Origin: Mycolicibacterium sediminis
Lineage (GTDB): Bacteria > Actinomycetota > Actinomycetes > Mycobacteriales > Mycobacteriaceae
NCBI RefSeq assembly: GCF_010731735.1
Contig: NZ_AP022588.1
Span: forward strand, 6,076,001-6,140,000
Direction of reading: 5' to 3'
DNA length: 64,000 bases
The translations under genes were made by a program, and so were the position numbers. The notes beneath the pieces are model-generated. The model saw only the letters and a list, made by a program, of their open reading frames with translations. It was not told where the DNA came from and ran no database searches. Of the stretch, positions 33,456-42,779 are shown in pieces. Every line of letters begins with the position of its first letter. Positions within the stretch are counted from its first letter, which is position 1.

Positions 33456-34280
33456 ATGAGCGTCATCACCACCACCGACGGCACCGACATCTTCTACAAG
33501 GACTGGGGCACCGGCCAGCCCATCGTGTTCAGCCACGGCTGGCCGCTGTCGAGCGACGACTGGGACACCCAGATGCTGTTCTTCCTCGCCCAGGGCTACC
33601 GCGTCATCGCTCACGACCGGCGCGGCCACGGGCGCTCGACCCAGACACCCGGCGGCCACGACCTCGACCACTACGCCGACGATCTGCACGCCCTCGTCGA
33701 GCACCTCGACCTGCACGACGCCATCCACGTCGGACACTCCACCGGCGGCGGCGAGGTGGTCCGCTTCCTCGCCCGCCACGGCGAGGGCCGTGCGTCGAAG
33801 GCCGCCCTCATCAGCGCGGTGCCGCCGCTGATGGTTCAGACCGATGCGAACCCGGAAGGCTTGCACAAGAGCGTGTTCGACGGCTTGCAGACACAGCTGG
33901 CGGCCAACCGGTCGGAGTTCTACCGTGCGCTGCCGTCGGGGCCGTTCTACAACTTCGACCAGCCCGGCGTCGAGTCGTCGGAAGCGGTCATCGAGAACTG
34001 GTGGCGTCAGGGGATGATGGGCGACGCCCTGTCCCACTACGACGGCATCGTCGCGTTCTCGCAGACCGACTTCACCGAGGACCTGAAGAAGATCACGGTG
34101 CCCACGCTGGTCATGCACAGCGAGGACGACCAGATCGTGCCCTACGTCGCGTCCGGCCCGAAGTCCGCCGAACTGCTGGCGAACGGGACGCTGAAGACCT
34201 ACCAGGGCTTCCCGCACGGCATGCCCACCACCCACGCCGACGTCATCAACGCCGACCTGCTGGCGTTCCTGAAGTCCTGA
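33456..34280 (+). CDS. Non-haem haloperoxidase/esterase-type hydrolase
   Basis: 274-residue alpha/beta hydrolase of the cofactor-free chloroperoxidase group. Motifs: FSHGWPLSSDDWD, nucleophile elbow GHSTGGG (Ser95), acid in HSEDDQIVP and His in FPHGMPTTH. In this family the native role is usually esterase or lactonase; perhydrolysis is a side activity. AGAGG is about 9 nt upstream of ATG. It follows the bicupin by 43 nt and precedes the OYE gene by 17 nt. Confidence 0.88.
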   Translation: MSVITTTDGTDIFYKDWGTGQPIVFSHGWPLSSDDWDTQMLFFLAQGYRVIAHDRRGHGRSTQTPGGHDLDHYADDLHALVEHLDLHDAIHVGHSTGGGEVVRFLARHGEGRASKAALISAVPPLMVQTDANPEGLHKSVFDGLQTQLAANRSEFYRALPSGPFYNFDQPGVESSEAVIENWWRQGMMGDALSHYDGIVAFSQTDFTEDLKKITVPTLVMHSEDDQIVPYVASGPKSAELLANGTLKTYQGFPHGMPTTHADVINADLLAFLKS

Positions 34281-34297
34281 TCGAAGAGGAGTCTCCG

Positions 34298-35386
34298 ATG
34301 CCACACCTGTTCAGTCCCTTGACCTTGCGCGACGTGACGTTCGCGCACCGCGCCTGGATGTCGCCCATGATGCAGTTCGCCGCGCCGCCGGCGGGCGACG
34401 ACACCGGCACCCCCGGGGACTGGCACGTGCAGCATCTGGGGTCGCGGGCGGTGGCGGGTGCGGCACTCGTGATGGTCGAGGCGACTGCCGTCCACCCCAG
34501 CGGGCGCAGCAGCGAGTACGACCTGGGCATGTGGAACGACCGGCAGGCCGGGGCGTTCGGGCGGATCACGGACTTCGTCTCCTCACAGGGCGCAGTGCCG
34601 GGCATCCAGCTCGTCCACGCCGGAAGGAAGGGGTCGACGGGCCGCCCATGGCCGGATCCCGAACGCCCGCAACGCTCGTGGACGACGGTCGGTCCCAGCG
34701 ACGTCGCGTTCGGCCGACTGCCGATGCCCGAGGAGTTGAGCGTGGCCGACATCGGCGACCTCGTCGGAGCCTTCGCCGACGGCGCCCGGCGGGCCGCGTC
34801 GGCCGGTTTCCGGGTACTCGAACTGCACGCCGCGCACGGGTACCTGATCCACCAGTTCCTGTCGCCGCACTCCAACCACCGCACCGATCACTACGGCGGC
34901 TCGCTGGAGAACCGGATGCGGTTCGCGCTGGAGGTCGTCGACGCCGTGCGTGGCACATGGCCGGACCACCTGCCACTGTTCGTCCGCGTCTCGGCGACCG
35001 ACTGGCTGGCCGGGGACACCGATGACGTCCGTCCCGGGTGGACGGTGCTCGACACCCTCGAACTCGCGGGACGTCTGAAGCGACGCGGCGTCGACCTGAT
35101 CGACGTGTCGTCCGGCGGTTCGGCGCCGGACGCTGCGATTCCGGTCGGCCCCAGCTATCAGGTGCCGTTCTCGGCGAGAGTACGCAAGGAGATCGAGATG
35201 CCCACCGCCGCAGTTGGGTTGATCACCGACCCGCATCAGGCGGACGGCATCGTCGCCGACGGGGAGGCGGACGCCGTCTTCCTCGCCCGGGTGTTGCTGC
35301 GCAACCCGAGCTGGATCCGGCAGGCCGCCGACGAACTCGGCCACCCGCTGGCCCATCCGGCGCAGTACAGCAGAGCGTTCCGGTGA
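34298..35386 (+). CDS. Old Yellow Enzyme family NADH:flavin oxidoreductase
   Basis: 362-residue FMN TIM-barrel of the YqjM type: MPHLFSPLTLRD start, SPMMQF, GIQLVHAGRKG, ELHAAHGYLIHQFLSPHSN (substrate His-Ala-Ala-His), YGGSLENRMRF and VFLARVLLRNP. It reduces activated C=C bonds using NAD(P)H. ATG 34298 has GAAGAGGAG 7 nt upstream. Its stop overlaps the next start (GTGA). Confidence 0.92.
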   Translation: MPHLFSPLTLRDVTFAHRAWMSPMMQFAAPPAGDDTGTPGDWHVQHLGSRAVAGAALVMVEATAVHPSGRSSEYDLGMWNDRQAGAFGRITDFVSSQGAVPGIQLVHAGRKGSTGRPWPDPERPQRSWTTVGPSDVAFGRLPMPEELSVADIGDLVGAFADGARRAASAGFRVLELHAAHGYLIHQFLSPHSNHRTDHYGGSLENRMRFALEVVDAVRGTWPDHLPLFVRVSATDWLAGDTDDVRPGWTVLDTLELAGRLKRRGVDLIDVSSGGSAPDAAIPVGPSYQVPFSARVRKEIEMPTAAVGLITDPHQADGIVADGEADAVFLARVLLRNPSWIRQAADELGHPLAHPAQYSRAFR

Positions 35387-36543
35387 CGCGGGCCCATGAC
35401 GGGCCGACGCCGTTCCGGGCCGCCGTCGTCGGTGGCTCACTCGGAGGCCTGGCCGCAGCGCACGCCCTGCGCTCGATCGGCGCCGACGTGGCCGTGTACG
35501 AACGGTCGGCGGGACGCACGGAGCCCCGCGGCGCCGGAATCGTCATGCAGCCCGAGGTCGCCGATCTGCTCGCCCGGCTGGAGCGATCGGTGCCGTCGGT
35601 GTGCGTTCAACTCGTCGAGCGACAGCAGTTGCATCGGCACGCCCCGCCGACGCGTCATCATGCGCCGCAGTGGATGTCGGCGTGGGACACGCTGTACGAG
35701 GCGATCCGGACACCGCTGTCCGACGTCTGCGTCCGCTTGGACAGTCGACTGACCGAACTGGCGGTCGAGGACGGCGAGGTGACCGCCCGATTCGGAGACG
35801 GGTACGCCACCACCGCAGACGTCCTCGTCGGCGCCGACGGGATCGGCTCCGCCACCAGGAGACTCGTCACCGGCCGGGACGACCTGCGCTACTCCGGCTA
35901 CGTCGCCTTCCGTGGGCTCGAGCCGGAGGGCAGTCTCCCCGAGGACCTGCGGGACCTGCTCGCCGAGCGGTTCACCTCGTTCGCCGTTCCCGGCATGCAG
36001 ATGCTGTGCTACCTGGTGCCCGGCGCCGACGGCCGGCGCGGCGAGGGCGAGCGCCGCGTCAACTGGGTTTGGTACGTCAACGCCGCCGAGGCCCGGCTGC
36101 CCGAGCTGCTCACCGGACGGTCGGGCAACTCCTACGAATTCTTCCTTCCGCCCGGCGAGCTCACCGCTGCGTCGGAGGCGTCGGTCGTGGCACTGGCCGA
36201 GGAGACGCTGCCCGCACCGTTCGCGGCGCTGCTGAAGCAGTCCGCCGTCTTCATGCAGCCGGTCTTCGACCTCCCGCCCATCGGCATGGTCGCCGACCGC
36301 ATCGTCCTGCTGGGTGACGCCGCGGGAACCGTCCGCCCGCACACCGCGTCGGGAACGTCGAAGGCGTTCGGCGACGCCGAGGATCTCGCCCGCGCCCTGC
36401 ACGGGTGGCGTCGCAGCGAACCGCTGCCCGACCTGCAGGGGTGGGAGGCCCACCGGCTCGCTCACCTGCGCGCAGTCGCCGACGCCGGGGTGCGACTGGC
36501 CGCCCACTCCGCGCTCGGCCCCGCCACCAAGCCGTTCCTGTGA
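35383..36543 (+). CDS. FAD-dependent aromatic-type monooxygenase
   Basis: 386 residues of the p-hydroxybenzoate-hydroxylase fold. GGSLGGLAAAHAL (about 14-26) binds the FAD adenosine, VLVGADGIGSATR is the DG motif and VLLGDAAGTVRPHTASGTS the GD motif. Similar to 2,6-dihydroxypyridine 3-monooxygenase-like enzymes, but substrate is unknown. GTG 35383 overlaps the OYE stop, and its own stop overlaps the lipoprotein start, so translation is coupled through three genes. Confidence 0.88.
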   Translation: MTRAHDGPTPFRAAVVGGSLGGLAAAHALRSIGADVAVYERSAGRTEPRGAGIVMQPEVADLLARLERSVPSVCVQLVERQQLHRHAPPTRHHAPQWMSAWDTLYEAIRTPLSDVCVRLDSRLTELAVEDGEVTARFGDGYATTADVLVGADGIGSATRRLVTGRDDLRYSGYVAFRGLEPEGSLPEDLRDLLAERFTSFAVPGMQMLCYLVPGADGRRGEGERRVNWVWYVNAAEARLPELLTGRSGNSYEFFLPPGELTAASEASVVALAEETLPAPFAALLKQSAVFMQPVFDLPPIGMVADRIVLLGDAAGTVRPHTASGTSKAFGDAEDLARALHGWRRSEPLPDLQGWEAHRLAHLRAVADAGVRLAAHSALGPATKPFL

Positions 36544-37169
36544 CCCGAGCCGCCTCGCGCGCCCGCTGGGCCGCGGTCACCGCCGCTGCCGTCATGGTCC
36601 TGACCGCCGGGTGCGGTGGGACCGACCCCGTCCTGACTCCGCTGTCGTTGCCCTCGGCCGGCTCGACGACGACCACGACAACGACGTCGACGGCCGCCGC
36701 CCAGTCCGCGGACTACACCCGACTGCTGCTCCAGCCCAGCGACGTCTACGTCCCCGATGACGCCTTCACGGCCCCTCCGCCGCTGCGCAACCCGGACGGC
36801 ATCGAGGGCGCCGAGGAGTTGATGACCAACGGCGACCAGACGCGGGCCGTCGGCATCACGATCGTCATCCAGGCCGATGCCGAGACGGCGCTGCGGGAAG
36901 TGCCCATCGCGCGGGGCAAGCTCTCCACCGTCGTCCCGACCGGGCCGCCGCAGGCCCTCCCCGTGGGAGCGGGCGGGGAGGTGGTCACCGGACTGTCGCC
37001 CGACGGGACGAAGGCCGTCACCGCCATGGTGTTCAGCCAGGACCGGGCGATCGTCCGGATCGACTACTACAGCGCCCTGGGACAGCCGACCCCGCTCGAC
37101 TTCGCGATCGAGGTCGGCATCAAGCAGGCAATCGCACTGCGCGTCGGGCTGGCCGGTCAGAGTTCCTGA
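36540..37169 (+). CDS. Secreted lipoprotein of unknown function
   Basis: 209 residues. A signal sequence (RARWAAVTAAAVMVLTAGC) ends in lipobox LTAGC with Cys about residue 25, followed by a Thr/Ser-rich linker and a mature domain of about 160 residues that resembles no family I can name. Start GTG overlaps the monooxygenase stop, so it is the last gene of the redox operon. Attachment of an extracellular lipoprotein to a cytoplasmic oxidative cluster suggests a binding or envelope role. Overlaps the convergent GGDEF gene by 13 nt. Confidence 0.78.
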   Translation: MTRAASRARWAAVTAAAVMVLTAGCGGTDPVLTPLSLPSAGSTTTTTTTSTAAAQSADYTRLLLQPSDVYVPDDAFTAPPPLRNPDGIEGAEELMTNGDQTRAVGITIVIQADAETALREVPIARGKLSTVVPTGPPQALPVGAGGEVVTGLSPDGTKAVTAMVFSQDRAIVRIDYYSALGQPTPLDFAIEVGIKQAIALRVGLAGQSS

Positions 37170-38254
37170 TGGCTCGAGTGGTGAAACCGGTTGCCGCCGG
37201 CACGCTTCGCGGAGTACATGGCTTCGTCGGCCGCCGCGACGAGGCGCTCGACTCCCGCCGGTAGCTCGTCGGCGTCACCGCGCAGCGCGCCGACGTCGAT
37301 GCAGGCGGTGCCCACGCTCGCCGTGATCGCGACCGGCAGGTCGGCGATCGCCTCGCACACCCGGCGGGCCAACAGCGTCGCGTCGGGCGTGGAACTCACC
37401 GCGGCGACGATGAATTCCTCACCGCCGCTGCGGGCGATGACCGCCGGGCCGTCCATGACCGCCAGGCCCAGCGCACGGCTGACCGCGACCAGCGCGTCGT
37501 CGCCCGCCTGATGGCCGTGGGTGTCGTTGATGCGCTTGAAGTCGTCGAGGTCGATCATCGCGACGGCGAGGTAGGAATGCGGCGAGCCGACGGCGGTGGC
37601 CAACATCTTCTCGGTGTGATTCTGGAACGACCGCCGATTCAGCAGGCCGGTGAGTGGGTCCCGGTCGGCCCGTTCGAGATCGACGCCCAGGGCGCGCACC
37701 AGCACGTGGATCGCCAGCGGCATCGCGATGTTCACCTGCGCGATGAGGAACAGGTCGACGGCGGCGAGGGCGAGATGCCCGGACTCGGCCACCCGAACCG
37801 CCGCGCTGACCGCCACCAGCGCAGCCAGGCAGAAGTTGTACAGGACCAGCGCCGTGGAGTGGAAGAACGCGATGTAGGCGCCCATGGTGGCGAAGGCGAT
37901 GCACCCGGTCAGCGCTCCCTGCGAGCTCGGATACGACAAGCAACCCAGCGCCACCGACGTGTTCGACACGACTGCGTAGGCGAGCGACTGCCCGCGTGTC
38001 GGCCATCGCCAGGCCCACAGCACCGAGCCGGCGACGCCACCGGCCAGCGCGATGCTCATCATCGCCACGGGGACGGTGCCACGGGGTCCATCGACGCTGG
38101 CGAGCAACGCCACCAGGCACGCGGTCAGCGACGCAGAGATCAGCGACATCATCAACCGGACCGCGCCGGTGAGCCGGCGCGCTGCGAGATAGTCGGTGAT
38201 CCACTCGTAGTGGACGGCGCGCCCCGACGTCGAGCCGGATGACGCTGCCGTCAT
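37157..38254 (-). CDS. Membrane-bound GGDEF diguanylate cyclase
   Basis: 365 residues: about six TM helices in residues 25-190, then a GGDEF domain (about 195-360) starting DPLTGLLNRRSF and carrying AMIDLDDFKRINDTHGHQAGD and the active-site RSGGEEF (Gly-Gly-Glu-Glu-Phe, catalytically competent). The RxxD inhibitory site normally just upstream is absent (MDGP region), so product inhibition may be lost. It would make cyclic di-GMP from two GTP at the membrane. No EAL domain is fused. Confidence 0.9.
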   Translation of the reverse strand: MTAASSGSTSGRAVHYEWITDYLAARRLTGAVRLMMSLISASLTACLVALLASVDGPRGTVPVAMMSIALAGGVAGSVLWAWRWPTRGQSLAYAVVSNTSVALGCLSYPSSQGALTGCIAFATMGAYIAFFHSTALVLYNFCLAALVAVSAAVRVAESGHLALAAVDLFLIAQVNIAMPLAIHVLVRALGVDLERADRDPLTGLLNRRSFQNHTEKMLATAVGSPHSYLAVAMIDLDDFKRINDTHGHQAGDDALVAVSRALGLAVMDGPAVIARSGGEEFIVAAVSSTPDATLLARRVCEAIADLPVAITASVGTACIDVGALRGDADELPAGVERLVAAADEAMYSAKRAGGNRFHHSSHQEL

Positions 38255-38662
38255 CGTGGTACCCCCGTCATGGTCTTGCTCGACGCCCCTCCGTGCCGTC
38301 CAGACGACAGCAAATCACCGCCGAGGATACCGGCGCAAGGCCGCATGCGGTCGGGTATGAGGACGACGGTTGCCGGACGTCTCGCGGTTGTTCGCAGGAT
38401 GACGACGGAACCGTACGCAATGAATGAGAACCACCACGAAATTAGTGCCTTGAAGGCTCGAGCCGCCGGCAACGCGTGTCGCAGCGCGCTACGGGCGGGG
38501 CGCGTTCACGATTCGTCGGGGACCGCGGGTGGTCGTCGTGGCATCGTCGGCCCGACGCGGTGCCGCCATCCCAGCAATGCCGACGCGGGCGATGACCCGC
38601 CCGCGTTCTCCAGGCTCGTCGCTCGCGCGGTTAGCAACGTCGACGTCGGGGCACACATCCGC
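38255..38662. other. Gene-poor intergenic stretch with one strong stem-loop
   Basis: About 400 bp between two divergent genes with no ORF I can support; the frame continuing upstream of 38663 lacks a ribosome site and looks non-coding. A perfect 9-bp stem, ACGCGGGCG (38583-38591) and CGCCCGCGT (38598-38606), encloses a 6-nt loop. It has no U-tract, so it is not a standard terminator. Confidence 0.4.
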
Positions 38663-38944
38663 ATGGCATTCAAACTCACCTACAGCGATGGTCAGGAATC
38701 TCAGTACGACGACGACACCGTGTGGGAGGTCGAGAACGGTGTGTTGAAGCTGGGCAAGAAGGAAGGCACGTGGAGCGTCCTGCTCTCGCCGAGTCATTGG
38801 GCCGTCATCGAGTTGGGGCGCACCGCATCCGACGAGAAGGACGGCGACTCGGACTCGAAGGACGCCAAGAAGGACTCGGACGAAGACGCCGAAAAGGACT
38901 TCGAGGAGGATTCAGGCGACGGCGATTCCAAGGACGAAGACTGA
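38663..38944 (+). CDS. Small protein with highly acidic C-terminal tail
   Basis: 93 residues, unrecognised. Residues 1-55 (MAFKLTYSDGQESQYDDDTV in part) look like a small beta domain with conserved-looking WEVENGVLKL; from about 57 on, the chain is almost only Asp, Glu, Lys and Ser in DSDSKD/DEDAEKD repeats and is surely disordered. ATG 38663 is the most plausible start, but there is no clear Shine-Dalgarno sequence. Confidence 0.55.
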   Translation: MAFKLTYSDGQESQYDDDTVWEVENGVLKLGKKEGTWSVLLSPSHWAVIELGRTASDEKDGDSDSKDAKKDSDEDAEKDFEEDSGDGDSKDED

Positions 38945-39077
38945 CCTCTGCCCGAGGAACGAGCCGATGTCATCGACGAGTTTGCATACGTCCTCGTCGT
39001 CGGCCTGATCAGTCCACGGCAGGGCGTACGGTGAAAGGTAAGCAAGCCCGTCTAACTTTTGGCCTGAAAGAGGGCGC

Positions 39078-39980
39078 ATGAGACCGCCGTTCGCGCCCGT
39101 TCCCGTCGAACCCTCCGCCGCGAGTCTCGAGGCACTGATGCACGACGGACGACGCGTTCGGATGCTGCGTCGCTGTCTCGAGGACGTGGACGACGGTCTG
39201 CGGCCCGTCGTCGATCTCACTCGGCCCTATGTAGAAGGTCGGCATCTACTTCCCCGGGACGGCCGGTTTCTGTTGGTGGGCAACCACACCCAGGCCGGCT
39301 CCCCGGAGGTGGTCCTCATCTCGCACTTCGTCCGCCGTGAACTCGGTCGTCGAGTGCGTGTGCTCGCCGAACGACAGATCGCTCAGATGCGGGGTGCCGC
39401 CGCGGACTTCGTGGATGCTTACGGCGGTGTCCTCGGCCATCCCGACACCGCAGGCGAGCTGATGGAGAACGGCGAGACGGTGCTGGTGTTCCCGGGCGGT
39501 GCCCGGGAGATCGCCAAGTTCAAGGGCGAGGAGTATTCACTGCGATGGCACGGCCGAAGCGGCTTCGCGCGCGTCGCGATCGCCAACGCCTATTCGATCG
39601 TCCCCGTGGCACTCGTCGGCGGCGATGACGTGTACCGAAGCGTCGTCACCCGTGACAGTCCGATCGGGCGGGCGACCCTCGCCGTCGCGGATCGTCTCAC
39701 CGGCCGCAGCGACATGGCGCCGCCACTGATCCGCGGAATCGGGCCGACGTTGATCCCGCGCCCGCAGCGGATGTATCTGCGCTTCGGCGCTCCGATCGAC
39801 ACCTCGGCGCCGGTCGGGACGCCAGCGACGACGTGGGAACAGGACGTCAAGCTCACCGTACAAAGTGCGGTCGAGCAAGCCCTCGACGATCTGCTTGCCA
39901 TCCGCAAGACGGACCCGTTCCGCGCCCTCAATCCGCTGTCGTGGCGCAGCGCCGTCACTCCGGCCGCCGTCGGGTCCTGA
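39078..39980 (+). CDS. PlsC/DGAT-like acyltransferase
   Basis: 300 residues of the lysophospholipid/diacylglycerol acyltransferase fold. The block I motif reads NHTQAGSPE: the catalytic His is present but the Asp expected five residues later in HX4D is Ser, with Glu three further on. Block III is VFPGGAREIAKFKGEEY, the FPGGxxE form of MGAT/DGAT2-like enzymes, and IVPVALVGGDDVY follows. Probably transfers acyl chains from acyl-CoA to a lipid acceptor at the membrane. ATG 39078 follows GAGGGC. Confidence 0.8.
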   Translation: MRPPFAPVPVEPSAASLEALMHDGRRVRMLRRCLEDVDDGLRPVVDLTRPYVEGRHLLPRDGRFLLVGNHTQAGSPEVVLISHFVRRELGRRVRVLAERQIAQMRGAAADFVDAYGGVLGHPDTAGELMENGETVLVFPGGAREIAKFKGEEYSLRWHGRSGFARVAIANAYSIVPVALVGGDDVYRSVVTRDSPIGRATLAVADRLTGRSDMAPPLIRGIGPTLIPRPQRMYLRFGAPIDTSAPVGTPATTWEQDVKLTVQSAVEQALDDLLAIRKTDPFRALNPLSWRSAVTPAAVGS

Positions 39981-39986
39981 CCCTCG

Positions 39987-40547
39987 TCACGGCGCCCGGC
40001 CGGGCGTCCACAGCAGCCCGTCCGGCGCCTCCGTGACCACCCAGTCGGCGGTCGACCGCGGGTCGTCCCGCGCGATGAGGTCGTCCTCCTGCGCTGCCCA
40101 TCGGTCCCAGTGGGGGCGGTAGGCGTCACCATCGCGCAGGAGGGCGCGGGTCTTGCGGTCGGCGTCGGGGGTGTCGACCCAGATGCCCAGATCGGCGAGG
40201 GTGCGGTTGTTCGCGCCGAGGGCGCCGACGCCCTCGACGATCAGCCGCTGATCCGGTGCGACCGTGTGCCACCGGCCGGGGGCGTCCCGCACCCAGCTCC
40301 AGCTGCGCCACCGGCCGGGGCGCCCCTCACTGCGGGGTTCGAGCAACTCGGCTCTCAGATGCGCGACGGCCCAGGCCAGCCCGTCCCAGCCGGGGTAGAC
40401 GTGGTCGAGTCGGAGAACCGCGCTGTCGGCCCACAGGCCGTGCAGCCGTTTCGCCAGCGTCGTCTTGCCCGAGCCGGACCTGCCGTCGATCAGCACGGTG
40501 CGCGAGCCGGCCTCGGTCAGCCGCCGTGCGACGTCATCGAGTGGCAA
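39987..40547 (-). CDS. P-loop nucleoside/uridine-kinase-like protein
   Basis: 186 residues. Walker A GRSGSGKTT (about 22-30), LRLDHVYPGWDGL substrate region, LIVEGVGAL Walker-B-like strand, and a lid-like KTRALLRDGDAYRPHWDRW. Resembles uridine-kinase/ATP-binding proteins of actinobacteria. The start is uncertain: TTG 40547 overlaps EcfT by 14 nt and gives a full N-terminal helix; a downstream GTG at 40496 is an alternative. Its location after ykoEDC suggests, weakly, a salvage kinase. Confidence 0.65.
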   Translation of the reverse strand: MPLDDVARRLTEAGSRTVLIDGRSGSGKTTLAKRLHGLWADSAVLRLDHVYPGWDGLAWAVAHLRAELLEPRSEGRPGRWRSWSWVRDAPGRWHTVAPDQRLIVEGVGALGANNRTLADLGIWVDTPDADRKTRALLRDGDAYRPHWDRWAAQEDDLIARDDPRSTADWVVTEAPDGLLWTPGRAP

Positions 40548-41316
40548 TGAGGTTCCAGTGCCCCGTGGCGACCGACGTGGTGATCGAGATCGCGACGATG
40601 AGGAGGGCGGCGCAGATCAATCCGACCTCGCGACGGCCGAACGGTGACGGCCGCGCCCACGTGCGGGTCGGATGGGCGCCGAACCCGCGGGCCTCCATCG
40701 CGGTGGCCAGCGTGGAGCCGCGCCGGATAGCCGACACCAGCAGCGCGAAGGCCTGCCCGGCTGCGCGTCTGACGCTCCCCTGGTCGGCGACGCCGCGTGC
40801 CCGGCGTGCATACCCGAGGTAGCGCCAGTCCTGGCCGAGCAGGCCGACGAGCCGGACGCCCGCCAGTGCGCCGAGGACGAACCTCGCCGGCAGCCGCAGT
40901 ACCTGACCCAGGCCGTCCGCCAGCTCCGTGGGCTCGGTGTCGACGAAGAGCAGCACCGACGGCAGCGCTATCGCGAGCACGCGCAGGAAGGTGGCCACGG
41001 CCAACGTGATCGAGCCGTCGCTGACGGTGATCAGCAGGAAGTGCCAGTGCACCTCACCGCGGGACTCCCCGTAGAGCAGGATGGTGATGGCCGTCAGGAT
41101 CGCGGCCAACCCCACCATCGCCGTACGGGTGACCAACGCGCGCAACGGGACTCGCAGCACGATGGCGAGCACCGCCTCGAGCACCAGCGCGGTCGACGCC
41201 GACACCCAGTCGACGCTCAGGACCAGGCCGACCGCGATGACGAGGGCGGCCGCGAGCTTCGCGACCGGGTTGATCGTCGCCCGAGGGGTCGGCGCCGCGG
41301 GTGCGGTGTTCAGCAC
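40534..41316 (-). CDS. ykoC: ECF transporter T component YkoC
   Basis: 260-residue integral membrane EcfT/CbiQ family protein: about five TM helices plus the cytoplasmic coupling helices with the two Ala-Arg-Gly motifs, ARRARG (about 185-190) and MEARGFG (about 221-227), that contact the ATPases. GTG 41316 overlaps the YkoD stop by 7 nt. Last clear transporter gene of the thiamine-precursor ECF operon. Confidence 0.9.
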   Translation of the reverse strand: MLNTAPAAPTPRATINPVAKLAAALVIAVGLVLSVDWVSASTALVLEAVLAIVLRVPLRALVTRTAMVGLAAILTAITILLYGESRGEVHWHFLLITVSDGSITLAVATFLRVLAIALPSVLLFVDTEPTELADGLGQVLRLPARFVLGALAGVRLVGLLGQDWRYLGYARRARGVADQGSVRRAAGQAFALLVSAIRRGSTLATAMEARGFGAHPTRTWARPSPFGRREVGLICAALLIVAISITTSVATGHWNLIATR

Positions 41317-42779
41317 GGGGTACCCACGGCGGTCTCGGAGTTCCACGCGCCCAACTCGACCCGTCGGTCGGCGAGCAACCCGGCGAAGTCGAGATCGTGG
41401 GTCACGGCCACCACCGCGGCACCGCCGTCGGCGATCTCGGCCAGCAGGCGCATCATCGCCTCCCACGTGTTGCGGTCCTGGCCGAAGGTGGGCTCGTCGA
41501 GGACCAGCAGGGCGGGCTTGGTGGCGAGCACGGTGGCGACCGACAGGCGGCGTTGCTCGCCACCGGACAGGGTGTAGGGGTTGACCTCGGCCACGTGTGC
41601 GAGTCCCAATCCGTCCAGCAGCGCATCGCAGGTGTCGTCGACCACGGCCGAAGTCTGCTTGAGCGCACGCGGACCGAGCGCGAGTTCGTCGCGCACGGTC
41701 GCGGTGAGGAACTGGTGCTCGGGATTCTGGAACACGCTGCCGATGCGGGTGAGCAGTTCCCGCGACTTCCACGCGACGGGCTCCCGGCGCCGCGGCGTGG
41801 GTGCGAACGCCCCGTCGGCGGTGAGGCTCCCGCCACGCGGCGGCAGCAGACCGCCGAGGGTGAGCGCCATCGCCGACTTGCCTGCGCCGTTGGGACCCGT
41901 CACCACCGTGATCTCGCCCTCGACGAGGTCGAAGCCGAGGTCGTGGGACCGGTCACCCGCGCGGTATCCGACCGCCAGGTTGGCGGCGGTGAGCAACGGA
42001 GCACCCGGTGCGTGCCTGCGCTCGAGGACGGGCAACTCGGTCCCGGGTACCCAGACCCCTGCTCGACCCAGCACCTCCCGGTGGCGCGCGAGGGTGTCGT
42101 CGGGGGGACCGTCGGCCACCACCCGGCCGCCCTCGCCGAGGACGATCACCCGGTCGACCACGGGCAGCCAGACCGCCGTGCGGTGCTCGATGACGACGAG
42201 CGTCGCACCGGTCTCCTCGGCGGCGGCCGCCACGGCATCCCGGACCTCGAGGACCCCCGCCGGATCGAGGTTGGCGGTGGGCTCGTCGAGCAGGATCAGA
42301 CCCGGGTTCATCGCGAGCACGCCGGCGAGGGCGAGCCGTTGCTGCTGACCGCCGGACAGCGCGGAGGTCTCCCGCTGGAGCGGCAGGTCGAGACCGACCG
42401 CCGCGAGGGCCCGCCGGACCCGCGGCCAGATGGCGGCACGCTCGACGTTGAAGTTCTCCATGCCGAATGCGACGTCGTCGCCGACGCGCGACAGGATCAC
42501 CTGCGAGTCGGGATTCTGCAGGACCATGCCGATGCGGCTGCGGCGTTCGACCGGGGCGACGCCGTCGACGGTGAGGCTGCCTCCGTCGTCGCCGTCCTCA
42601 CCGCTGTCGAGCAGACCCGCAAGACCCTGCAGCAGAGTCGACTTGCCGGATCCGCTGGCTCCGAGCAGCAGCACCCGCTCGCCCGCGTCGATCGACAGGT
42701 CGACACCACTCAGCGCCCACTCCGGACGGCCTGCGTGCCGCCACCGCCAATCGCGAGCGGCCACCGCGACGCCGCTCAT
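41310..42779 (-). CDS. ykoD: ECF transporter double ATPase YkoD
   Basis: 489 residues with two ABC domains in one chain. Domain 1: Walker A GASGSGKST (about 40), LSGGQQQR signature, LILLDEPTANLD. Domain 2: Walker A GPNGAGKSA, signature LSGGEQRR, LLVLDEPTFGQD and VTHDLDFAG. Both look active. It powers uptake through YkoE/YkoC. ATG 42779 overlaps the YkoE stop (ATGA). Confidence 0.92.
   Translation of the reverse strand: MSGVAVAARDWRWRHAGRPEWALSGVDLSIDAGERVLLLGASGSGKSTLLQGLAGLLDSGEDGDDGGSLTVDGVAPVERRSRIGMVLQNPDSQVILSRVGDDVAFGMENFNVERAAIWPRVRRALAAVGLDLPLQRETSALSGGQQQRLALAGVLAMNPGLILLDEPTANLDPAGVLEVRDAVAAAAEETGATLVVIEHRTAVWLPVVDRVIVLGEGGRVVADGPPDDTLARHREVLGRAGVWVPGTELPVLERRHAPGAPLLTAANLAVGYRAGDRSHDLGFDLVEGEITVVTGPNGAGKSAMALTLGGLLPPRGGSLTADGAFAPTPRRREPVAWKSRELLTRIGSVFQNPEHQFLTATVRDELALGPRALKQTSAVVDDTCDALLDGLGLAHVAEVNPYTLSGGEQRRLSVATVLATKPALLVLDEPTFGQDRNTWEAMMRLLAEIADGGAAVVAVTHDLDFAGLLADRRVELGAWNSETAVGTPC

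Noticed and set aside
38270..38662. Extended N-terminus for the acidic protein
   Set aside because: The upstream frame has no ribosome site and its composition does not look coding.
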